Source: Asterias amurensis (Eukaryota > Echinodermata > Asteroidea > Forcipulatida > Asteriidae). From it: a DNA stretch of 64,000 nucleotides. Below are positions 38,595 through 49,131 of the stretch, piece after piece. Every line of letters starts with the position of its first letter. Within the stretch, counting starts at the first letter, position 1. The DNA lies in the NCBI RefSeq assembly GCF_032118995.1, contig NC_092662.1, positions 1,674,001-1,738,000 on the forward strand. Direction: 5' to 3'. The position numbers and the translations under genes were made by a program. The notes under the pieces are model-generated. The model was not told where the DNA came from. It ran no database searches and worked only from the letters and a program-made list of their open reading frames with translations.

Positions 38595-41500
38595 CTAGTC
38601 TCCTTTACTAGTCGAATTTTGCTTAAACAGGTTCTGTCCAGCAGGACCCGTTATTTGAAACTCTGGCAGCAGAGATTCAATGTTCATGTTTAACTGTGCT
38701 GCATCAGTCCCAAGAGATGACGACGATGACGCATGCCCGTCAGAGGAATCACTGGTTTGAAGAACAGCCCCCTCTCCAGCCAGTGAAGCCGCCAGCTCGG
38801 AGGTGGTGCTTGTCGCCGTCCTTGATGATCGGGCATGTAACTGGGATAGATTTTCGCCCATGAGTTGAGCAAGAGTGGCAGCATCCAACTTATTGGTCAA
38901 GTTAACCTGCTGGATGCCACTCCCCTGGTGTTGGTTTGTGACGTCGCCGGATAGCGTGATCTGTGGCAGCTCAACAATTTCGACAATGTCTGAATTCAGC
39001 GAATCTTGAGTGAGCGTCGTGCCGCCAAGCCCGGATCTTGTCATGCACTCTGTGGTGAGACTCGGAGCGAGAGACACGAGTATCTGCTGCTGGGTTGTTT
39101 GTCGGGAATCCCCGGCTCCGCCACCCCCATGTAGGAGTTGGTTCGGCAGCCCCGCCCCGCCGATAAGAAAATTCTGCTGGAGTGTCGGGATGGCCTGAAT
39201 GATCACCTGGGTGGGCTGGCCGGCCGCCTGCTGCCGTACAACTGTGTTTTGTTGCTGATGTTGTTGTTGCTGCTGCAGCAGAGGATTCGCGGAGTTCAAC
39301 ACAGCGTTGCTGTTCAACATATTCCCGCTGTTGAGTGCATTCAGCAGCGTCACGGCAGCGTTGTAACTTGGTGGGGGTTGCGATGCTGTGGCTGTTATCG
39401 TCGGCGTAGCTGTGGCGGCAGCGGCACTCGTCCCGTTGCCGACACCATTAGGGTTGGGTATACCGAGCTGTTGCAGTTGCGGTGCCGTCATCTCACTCTG
39501 CATCTCAAGCAGCAGCTGGTGCATGCTGTTCTGCTGGACGTTGATCTGGTTTTGAATCTCCAGCAGTAGTTGTTGCATGTTCTGCTGCAGCAGCCTGCTG
39601 TCCATACCCTCCATGCCAGCTGGTGGCTGAGCCGCTGCAACTGTTGTTCCGGCAGAGGCAACTTGCTGCTGTTGCGCTGCCAGTTGCTGTGCAATCTGTT
39701 AAAGCAAAAACAGAAACAGTTTTAGAGGACTTTACATGTTTAATCTGAACTCAACACAACTCCATCATGCTGTAGCCATCTTGGATTTCTCCCATTCAAT
39801 TCAATGTAACCAAACCGAGGCAGAAAGGCTCAATGAGTCTGCAACCAAAGTAGTGATCAAAAGAGTTGGGCGAGTCAAACAAAAGGTCCCATTGTGGTTC
39901 AATTATCAATTTCATAGAGTTTCTTAAGCACAAAAAGTAGCTAAGCATAGCCAAACTACTTTGTCACAAGAACAGTATGTTACTTGTATCCTGCTGATTT
40001 CTGCTAAGTAGAAAGTTCCTAAGCAATGTTTCCTGCTTTTAAGCAGCTCTGGACTCTGGTTCTTGATAATTCCACCGAGATGAAAGTCGAGGTAACATTA
40101 TTGTAAAATACTCCTAGCTATAAAAAATATTAAAGAGTCACCTGTTGTGCTCCGAGCTGTTGTAGCAAGAGTTGTTGCTGGGCCGCCAGTTGAGACATCT
40201 GCTGCTGTTGTGTGGTTGCTTGCTGTTGTTGCTGTTGCCCGATAGCCTGCTGTGTATCCACATGTTGACGTGCTGCTGGCTGGGCAGCAACCTCTTCCGA
40301 GGACGCCTTCATGTACAACCAAAAGAACAGTCAATATTATTATTACTGGTTTATTTCATGCAAGTATAAACATGAAAAATTGTACAGCATTGCAACTAAT
40401 AGGTTGAATTGCACTTACAAAAACAAGAGTTATATGGGAAGACAGACGAAAGTAATAAAATACTATCATAATAATATCATTATATCAGTCCAAATACATT
40501 ATACATGACATGTTTATTTGAATTCTACAGCTGTTATCTTCTTTAACTTTCCAAGATTTACACCTGGGACCAATTTTATAGAGCTAATTAAGCACAAAGG
40601 GCGTCTAAGCACAACAAAATGTTGCTTACACGAAGAAGGTTACCACTCAAAATACCAAGTCATATGTACCATATATGTATTTTTTTTGCTAAGCAGGAAA
40701 ATTTTAAGCAATATTTTCTGCTCAAGCAGCCAAATGAAATTGGGCCTTGGACCTCTGTCGTTGAGGTATGATGTTTATGGCGTGCGTGCAAGTGCAGCTT
40801 GTTTGACTGATTTCACAATTGTACGAGAAAACATGCACATATAGAAAATGCATACAGACCTGCTGCTGGTGGGCTTGCATGATCTCTTGCTGCGTCTCCG
40901 TCAGTTGCTGCTGCTGCTGTTGTTGCTGCTGCAGTCGTCGCCGTTGTACCTGCTGCTCCTGCTGTTGCTGGCGTTGTTTCTGCTGCTGACGTTTATGCTG
41001 CATGGCCAGCTTGTGCTGCTGCAGCTGCTGCTCTATCAAAGACTGCTGCTGAAGAACGTGGCGCTGCTGCTCCTCAAGTTGCTGCTGCAGGCGTTTAAGT
41101 TGCTGCTGCTGGTCTCGCAGTTGAGCCTGAAGATTATAAACAAAAGTAAACTTCATGTTTCTACTTTATTTAAATTGTTATTATACCTTACGCAATCAAA
41201 ACACATCATTCCAATAAATGGTATTTTTTAAAACCTTCAGGTTTCCAAGTTGTTTTGACACTTTTTAGTGCACAATCATCTGATGCTCAATAGTTGTTTT
41301 ACAATCTGGATCTTTACAGTCCATTTTAAGAGAATTGCATATTTTACCACATACAAGTATTAAAATATTTTGGGGTGGTCCCAGGACATAATGTGAAAGA
41401 AACAAACCCATTAACTTTAAAGGGTCCTCATGTTTGAGCATGCATCATAGTCTTTTTCAAAGTCTTGCATAGTCCATTGAAAATGTGCGATCTGTCTCTT

Positions 41501-44500
41501 TTCCAACCATTAGTCGGTTCAGGTGCTTATTTTTTGGTGTAAGCTTGGTCGACTAAAGTCAGAAGAGGGAATCAAATGCAGTCGACTAAAGTTGCCTATG
41601 GTAAGGAAAGATTTTAAAAAGACCTACCTGGGTTAAAGCAGGTGCTTCTACGTCCCCTGCGCCATTACTGTCCCCACTCCCTCCCCCACCGCTACCCCCT
41701 TCCGATCCAGTCTTCGGAGCCACCTTCTGCGTCTCCCTAGACCCTGTAGAGACCTCCTGCTCTAGGTCGCTGAAGCTCTGCTGTTGCCGTGGGTTGTTTT
41801 TCCAGTATTTCTTGAGACCGTGGGGAGGCGGCTCCCTGTCCCCACCGGTCTCCTTCATCTGAGAGGCGACACTTTGGATGGTGCTCAAGCTACAGCCGGT
41901 GACCAGAGTGATGAAAGTGGCGCAGTTAGAGACTTTGCCTGTAATACATACAAATTGCCTTGCTTGATTTACATTGGTCAGATTTGTCATAATTTTAAAC
42001 TGATGAAGGGTAAAGTATGATGCTATCCCATTTGTTGAAGTCCTTACTTGAACGGGTAACCACGCTCATGGTGCCAATACAACATTTTTGCTATGAGCCT
42101 TAATATGTTTTTGTACTGAAATTATCAAAATGGTGAAGTGTCTTCCTTAAGGACAACAAGTGTCACAACCGGGACTTGAACACACACTCCCGTGATGAGA
42201 AACACCAGAGCTCGAGTCCAATGAAGTTGTCCGCTCGGACACAACATGCAACACCTTTTGAGTGATGAGTTCTGTCATCTGCATAAAGTACAAAACAATA
42301 TATATTGTATTGAATGGTTCAAGGGTCAAAGGGTTAACATCAGCTCACCTGACGGCGTTAACATCTCAGCAAGTACTTTCCTGGCCTCTGCCTGGCCAGA
42401 GTTGGCCCTTTCTCTCCAGGTCTTCAGCAGGACAGCGTGAGTATGAGCCATCTGTTAGATCAACCAACATGAATTATCATTCTTTTTAATAACAATGGCT
42501 TCTTATACAACACTCCAATCTGTCACAGTTACACTCATTGAATTGAACAGACTTTCGTCATGGTGCAGCCATCTAGATTTTCTCACATTCAAATCAATGT
42601 AACCAAACTGAGGCTGAAAGGGAAAATAGTCTGGTTCCTTTCTCTCAAATATATACCAGCATACAACACTGTTATTGAATACAGGAAACATGACCAAGGT
42701 AGTGGCAGGGGCAGTGCAATGACTTACCATAACACACTCCCCCTCGCAGCATTTCAGCTCATGTAAGTCAGCGACATCCTTGAGTCTCCCCAGCGCCATC
42801 TGACCCTTCGTCCTCTTGATCCTCTCTCGTTGCTCGGGCTCCGTCTTCAACCTCTTGTGCAGGAAGTTGTTGGAGTAGCTGAGAATCCGCTGGCACGCTC
42901 GCTCGCAGAATTTCAGATTGTTGCGCAGATTCTGTCGGTTGGTCAGGACGAACTCCTCGAACTCTTTGGAGCGCTTTTGGCCGTTGCCGAGGCCGACCTT
43001 GCGAAATCTGTTGAGGGTTTAATAAGAATTGTTTAAAGGTAGGGCAGAAACTGGAAAAAACTTACTTGGTGAGAAGCACTGTGTTAAAAGTATAAACTAT
43101 TTTGAGTAAGTAAAATTCTGTTTATCTGGCCAGTGTTTCAATTTTTTTCATTTTAAGATGACCAAATCCTTTGCCGCTGATTGATAAAATGGTTCTTACT
43201 TTTTGCCTTTGGTGAGTAGCTCTTCGACATTATAGGATTTTTTATCTTTCAGCTTCTTGGCGTCTTTGATCATCTTGAGGAGTTGGCTAGCACGATCCCT
43301 CGACTCCTCCATGTTGCCTGTTTATCAAGTAAACAATCTTATCAAAATCCTATCAAATCAATTAAATCAGTTAAACGCTGTTGGCATGTTAAAGGTAGTA
43401 CACAGGATTGGTAAATTTAAACAAAATCCTGAAAGCCTATTTTTCATGAAGTTCTTAATACAAGAACCATTTTTTTTTTCTGTAAAATATTATATTGAGA
43501 AACTGTACCTGAGAACTTTAAAAAGGCAACAACTGTTCCATTAAGATGTTTGTAGAATAAACATGAAAATTTAGGACTTACCTTCAGCGATAATGTACCT
43601 CTGCATACAGCCACAGGGCTTGGAGGAGATGTGCAAACAAGCCAGTCTGGCGGCTAAACAAAGTTTCAAATGAAAAATTGCAACGATTACACAATGCAAA
43701 ATGACAAATTTTTGTACAACATGAGGTTTCCTGAATGTGGCATTCCTAAAAAAGGCTTGCTAGTCTGGGTTCCCACTTGTTCCAGACAGGGAACCACCAT
43801 AGAGTTATATCTAAAGAACTAGAGGGCACACTGGCCTATATATGTGACCTGACATGCGCGCAAGCGGCCATTTTCTAGGTTGCGGTCCCGTCGCGTTTGT
43901 GCAAGAAGCATCACCAGTGCGCCCTCTAGTTCTTATATATAACTCTATGGGAACCACCATGATATTGCAAGAAGGTTTACAAACAACAGGGTTGTACACA
44001 CAGTGGACCATTTCTTTTGTCCTTTATCAACTCCTCTACTTCATCCAAGAACATTCTAAGGCTCCTTGTGCTGAGTTCACATAGAGCCATTGCTAATCAA
44101 AAGTTTGATGTCACAATATAAATCACCATGGTAATTGTAACAACTTAGCTTAAGACGAATCTTAGTGCATCGTGAAATCAATCCCAGGAGATTTTAAGCA
44201 AAACCTGAAATCATGAAAAATTTTGAAAAAATCATGAGCTTGCCAATTCATCTAAAGTAACTTCTACTATCTATTTTGAGAACATTTTGATGGATTAATG
44301 CCAAATATGCCTTGAAGATGTGAACCGGATCAGTAGGGATGCCAGTTTAGTACCACCATGGCGAATAGCAGAGATGGTTGGAGGGCTACATTGAAGTGCC
44401 AACTGACCAAGAAGAAGGCGATGCCACTCGACATTTTCATATCCCCCCCCCCAAAAAAAAAAAAAAATTACCATCAGGGTCTTTAAGTCCTTCCACGAGG

Positions 44501-46820
44501 GAGGAGGCAAATCTTCCTGCATCTTCCTTGTATTTTTTCTTATCTTGCTCCGTTGCTCGCGGTGGTTTGTATCCATCCTGGTTCTTCTCCATGCGGTCAA
44601 ACTGAAGACCTATGCACAAAAACACAACAAACTGTGACATCACATCCTTGCAAAACGACCCCAAATGTCAAAGGTCAACGGTCAAATGTCTGATTACAGA
44701 GCAAACTCATAAAGTGTTTGATTTTTCCGGCGCAGCAAAAACCAAAAGGCAAAGAGAAAAAACCTTGTGGCATAGGAGAGAACCAAAAACATAAGCAACA
44801 CTCATATTATGGCCTGCGAACCACAGTGGTAAGAGACAAGCACTTTATGCATGAGCCACCCATAATTGTTAAAAGTGTCTTACTAAAGGACACAAATGTC
44901 ACTGCACTCTCGGGATTTAAACCCACACCTGATCATCTTGCCATTAAAACAAAAATCTGTTAACTCGACAACTTACCACAAGCATTACACAGAGTCAATC
45001 TTTTCTTGGTGTTAGGGTCCACCTTATAGCGTATTCCGATGATTCTTCTCCTTCTGAGTGTATTGGTCTTTGGGTTTAAAAATCTTGTTGGCTTGATGAT
45101 GCTGTTTGTACCGCACTTGTCACAACAAAAAGGAGATCCATCTGTTTGAAAATCAAGTCAAAATATAATGTTTGTGAAGTGGGTTATAAGATTAATTTTG
45201 TTTAGATGGGACAATCGTCTGAAAAGCATACCTTGGTTCACATCTGGTTGGCCTGGCCGTCTTGGTAGGTAAGTTCTGGTGTTGAGTTGTCTCCTTTGTG
45301 TTTCTTGTACCTCGCTTATGAAATGCCGGGCAGGTGTTTTCGTTCGGCAGCTACGACGTGTTTGGTGAACCTGCTTGCAAACAAAAAGTGTTCAACAAAA
45401 TGTTATATGCCGCACACGAGCAAGGGTGGGGTGGGGTGGGTTGGGGTGGTTTTTTTTGGGGGGAACACAAACTGTAATCCGCACCTGTTCATTGACGGTT
45501 TCCATATCAGCAGAGTCGTTAATGTCTACTTCAGATTTGGTGTTGTCTACTGTGGGTTCTGGTGACGATGACACAGCATAGTTCTTATCTTGGTTGCTTA
45601 AATCTTTACCTGTCAGCAAAATTTATCAAGAAAATTAAGTTAATTTATGAAGCGATAGGTTTACAAGGTGTTTTGGCCACCACACTTTACTGGTCAGAAA
45701 CACCAGGGTTTGATTTACTACTGCTAAAATGCGTACAAACAACCTTTTTTACCCTTGTTCGATATTTTGAACTTGAAAATTTGTGATGCAGAGTCTTTTC
45801 TGTGAAAATAATGAAATTTTGTAAAAATGATTCGGCGGTAGCTTTCAGAGCATGCGGGCGGTGGACGCAAATCCGTTATTTTCATTCTCATGGCCTAATG
45901 TAATAATATAATAGGTTAGACTAGGCTTTACTTAGTTAGTATGGTTTAAAGCCATTGGACCTTTTCGGTAAACAGTGTTGTCCAAGGCCCACACTCTGTG
46001 TACCACAACTTCAATATCAAATAACAAACCTGTAAAAATTTAGGCTCAATCGGTCATCGGAGTCAGGAGAAAACAACGAAAAACCCCACCCTTGTTTCCG
46101 CGCGTTTCGCCGTGTCAAAAAAATCGGTAATTCTCGTTAACAAGAATTTTTATTGTTTTGCTGTTTTCTCAAAAAGTAAAGCATTTCATTGACTAATATT
46201 TCAAGAGAAGTCTTTCACCATTGCCTTCTGTAAACCCTGTAAGTTATTTGTAAATCTGTGAACTTTTATTTTTTTTTTCCGAACCGAAAGGGTCCAATGG
46301 CTTTAATTAGACTTATTTAGACTAGAGTTCTGACGATTTCTACTCTACAGTTTTTACACTGACAGTAACACGACTGTCACTAGATAGACTAGACTAGAGA
46401 AAGAAAAAAGCAATCATTGCTCTACACATAAACAACAAGAAGTTAAAACAGAGATAAAACATATATCTCATTTCAAATTGACAACACGGCATTATCTTTC
46501 ATTTGAGTTTCAGTGCTTTTCAAGACTGTTAATTAGCTGCCGACAGCCCGTAGGCCAAAAGTTTTCAATGGCTTGATACGTGAGGTATGGAGAATTGTGA
46601 ACATCATCTCCAAATTGAGCTCTAGACAGCTGCACATACCACGACTAACTCTGCCCTTTTGCTTCATCCGTACGGCTTGAATTCGTGTGGACTTTCTCCC
46701 ACGAGGTGCGGGCGGGTGCTGTGATGAAATTTTCATCGATTCTGCAGCTCCCGAAAGGAGAAACTCGCCGGTTTCGGCGACTTCGCCTTCAGAACAAAAG
46801 AGCTCAACCAACGTCGCCAT
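38595..46820 (-). CDS. GATA-like zinc-finger protein with Gln-rich C-terminal half (complete, family not recognised)
   Basis: Coding exons in transcript order: 46640-46820, 45485-45609, 45232-45370, 44977-45141, 44472-44609, 43582-43653, 43200-43317, 42728-43007, 42349-42451, 41628-41938, 40860-41126, 40142-40306, 38595-39695. All introns are GT-AG, phases agree, and 3165 nt give 1054 residues. Residues 155-204 hold a GATA-type pair CDKC...LCNACG with an unusually long loop (C-x2-C-x41-C-x2-C) full of Arg/Lys. Further Cys groups follow: KPCGCMQRY (about 260-270), FCERACQRI (about 348) and KCCEGEC (about 400). Residues about 445-495 contain TGCSLSTIQSV and HGLKKYWKNNP, like a helix-turn-helix followed by a conserved tail. 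Residues 545-690 are Gln-rich coiled coil (exons 11-12), and 690-1054 are low-complexity Gln/Ala/Ser/Thr. A nuclear DNA-binding or co-regulator role is inferred. The start ATG is the first of the exon; a retrotransposon LTR begins 51 bp upstream. Confidence 0.88.
42145..42255 (-). repeat. tRNA-like SINE fragment, family A
   Basis: Minus strand: CCGAGCGGACAACTTCATTG, CTCGAGCTCTGGTGTTTC, then GTGTGTGTTCAAGTCCC. Located in an intron of the zinc-finger gene. Confidence 0.65.
42553..42725 (+). repeat. Dispersed repeat, GGCCATCTTGA family
   Basis: A diverged plus-strand copy inside an intron of the zinc-finger gene, next to exon 8. It shares ATGTAACCAAACTGAGGCTG and AATAGTCTGGTTCC with the other copies. 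Confidence 0.65.
43798..43949. mobile_element. MITE with CATAGAGTTATAT ends
   Basis: CATAGAGTTATATCTAAAGA at the left and TATATATAACTCTATG at the right; the inverted arms include GAACTAGAGGGC / GCCCTCTAGTTC. 152 bp, in an intron of the zinc-finger gene. Confidence 0.85.
45946..46306 (+). mobile_element. MITE with AGCCATTGGACC ends
   Basis: TTAAAGCCATTGGACC at the left and GGTCCAATGGCTTTAA at the right, TTAA at both ends. The interior has ATAACAAACCTGT and GGCTCAATCGGTCATCG, distantly like the AAAGRCACTGG family, so the two are probably related. It lies in intron 1 of the zinc-finger gene. Confidence 0.85.
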
Positions 46821-46871
46821 TTTTGATTTCTCCTTTCGGACGTTTATGCAGATTATGAATATTCATGATAA
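46821..46871 (-). promoter_or_regulatory. Remaining 5' flank of the zinc-finger gene
   Basis: Only 51 bp separate the start codon at 46820 from the LTR. This segment would be 5' UTR or core promoter of the gene, with the rest now displaced to beyond 55508. Confidence 0.5.
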
Positions 46872-47706
46872 TGTAACGATTCCGGGGTGGGGTATGGTTC
46901 TTATGAATTTAACCAAGCCGCCACTCTGGAATCTGAAGAAGTCACAGGGGAAGGATGAAATATAATATTGGGGGGATTGTCCTTAAACTCTACTGATGAG
47001 GCACATTGAAATAAATCAGTGTTTCAAACAGAGGGTTGACATTAACCGCAAGGAACTACACAGTGTGTATTTTATTCAATCATGTTCAATCACAAAATGT
47101 ACATAGCGCCCTCTCTTGATTTAAACGGTATTAACTTAAGGGATTCTGTAATCAATCAGTTCGCTGGTTCGTTATTCGCACGCAGCAGTACTTGGTAGCG
47201 TGGCTGCTCGTGTAGTAACTATCTACTGAGAATCGCCAATGAATAAAGTGAGTAGCATCATTTTGCGTGTGTGTGTGTCCTTAGATGGTCTTGAGTTCTT
47301 GAGGTCTTGAATGGTCTTGAGGTCTTGAGGTCTTGAGGTCTTGAGGTCTTGAGTGGCGATCTCGAGTCTGGAAGCGACTGAGCCCCGATCTCTGGTTTTC
47401 GTCCCCTTTTATAGCCTAGCAGACCTACGCGCTGCACTAAGCCAGAGAACCGATTGGTTAACTATAAGCGTTAAGAAAACAAAATGTTAACACCTTTGGT
47501 AGCGTGCGCGCTAGCAGTTTGTAAGCGTAAAGCGCACGCGAACGCACAGCCCAATACGCACAACCAAATGTGTGAACACTAAATTTAGCTGAAGATAAAC
47601 TTACAATAATGGTGAATTAGCAAGACATTATAAATAAAGAGATAGCATTTAAGTAGTCTCAACAACTCTATAATTAATTCTAAAACGCAAGGCAGTTTTC
47701 GCCACA
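46872..47706 (-). repeat. 3' LTR of the retrotransposon
   Basis: No difference from the 5' LTR was seen. Its TATA box is at 47407-47413 and a minus-strand AATAAA at 47071-47076. Its promoter points towards the zinc-finger gene, whose ATG is at 46820, so the LTR may act as a promoter or a premature poly(A) site for that gene. Confidence 0.95.
47285..47355. repeat. TTGAGGTC octamer array in the 3' LTR
   Basis: About eight head-to-tail, partly imperfect copies of TTGAGGTC. The same array is in the 5' LTR at 55087-55157 with the same copy number. It lies downstream of the TATA box on the minus strand, so it should be transcribed at the RNA ends. Confidence 0.9.
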
Positions 47707-47720
47707 CTACCCCCGTCTAA
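47707..47720 (-). other. Polypurine tract before the 3' LTR
   Basis: Immediately inside the 3' LTR the minus strand reads GACGGGGGTAG, preceded by a T run, as expected for the plus-strand primer. The tract is short and is assigned by position. Confidence 0.55.
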
Positions 47721-49131
47721 AAAAAAAAGAATGCGTCCTCGCATTGTATCCGCAACAAGAAAATTTGTACATTACTCTGAAAAACTGGAACTCAACTTTA
47801 TGAAACTTTCAAAACTAGCTAAATACTAACTTTCTATTAAATATCAATGGAACATTACATCACTTAGCAAAAATTGCTCTTGCTTAATTAAAATGGAAGT
47901 TATCTTTCTTGATCCTTCCTTAATTTTTAAAATCATTGCATCCAAATGCAACCATAAAATTCCACTTCGTCAGACCATCTTATTTCCATGGTCCATTACT
48001 CTAAACTAATAAAGGGAGAGAGAGCGCGCTTTTAAATAAATAATAAATTATTTTAATGTTGGCCCATCTAGACCTTCATTAAAACCACAAAATTCCATTA
48101 CTCTGCTTCTTAAACACCTTAATTTACCTTTAAATACTCCACTTTAACTGTGCCTTTGCCTCAATAAATTAATTTAATCTTTAATGAAAAGGGGGGGGGG
48201 GTTCCACCGCGGTCGCGTCGTTGATGCCTCACTCCTGTTCCTGTGGTTCCCTCAGAGGAGATACCGTCTTGCCAGGGCGTCTTGGCCGTGGAGTCGTCTT
48301 GGGTTCCTCTTGCATGGGGATGAAGTCACTTGGGAGGGGTCGTCTTGACGTAGAGGCGTCTTTGGGTGAAGTCGTCGACATCGCCGGAGTTTCTTGTCTT
48401 TAGTCTTTGATTATTACCATTCTTTCACCAGTAATAATGTCAATCTGCTGAGCTGATGGTGATGCAAACATCCACCTTACACGTGGGTATACTATTGGAG
48501 ATTCTCTTCCTATGTCTCCTCTCTTTTTTTTTCTTCTTGATTTCGTAGATGAACTGTCTCGAGCAACTCCTTATTGCTCATTTTCTTTACTGTTGCTAGT
48601 TTTCTCTGCTTTTTCTTTACAATTTTACACTGCAACTATACTGGATCAATAACTTGCGGTCTCTCCGCAAAAACGTATGAGAACGCCCTCCATAATATCC
48701 ACTCACTCCGTGCGTGCGCGTTGCATCCAAGCACGAGTAGTATACAACATCCAGCATAACTTGATTAGGTCTCTACTCAGGTCGAAGGTGTTGGGCATAC
48801 TGACGTCTTGAAGAGGCTTGCTTTTGATGATAACCGCTAAAAACAAAATATCCTCTTGGGCTTTTGAAACAGTGATCAGTTGTTTCTCCCAAAGTCTATT
48901 GTCGCTTATTAATCATCCTTGCTGCATCAGCCGTCTTGGCGTCATCTTTGTGCTCTGTTTCCTCCTTTGCCTTTGCAGTCGTCCATATCTTTGCAATAGT
49001 CTTGATTAATTCTCTGCGGGCTCTTTTCACTCCAGCCCTTTATTCTTGAGTTCATCTCTCTTTGTTTACGTGTTTTCCATCTTTAAAAAAAAAAACTTCT
49101 TTTGCATCATCAAAGGCCTTGTATTTTCTCT
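47721..49131. other. 1.4-kb non-coding 3' region of the retrotransposon
   Basis: Between the pol stop and the polypurine tract there is no minus-strand ORF of note, so no env or other accessory gene. It holds a G run (about 48190-48200, plus strand) and a cluster of degenerate GTCTTG-type repeats at about 48265-48400. Confidence 0.7.

Noticed and set aside
39138..41231. Leu-rich plus-strand frames at 39138, 40172 and 40848
   Set aside because: They are the complement of the CAG/CAA Gln tracts of the minus-strand gene and show no other coding sign.
47721..49131. An env gene for the retrotransposon
   Set aside because: No minus-strand ORF of useful length between pol and the 3' LTR.
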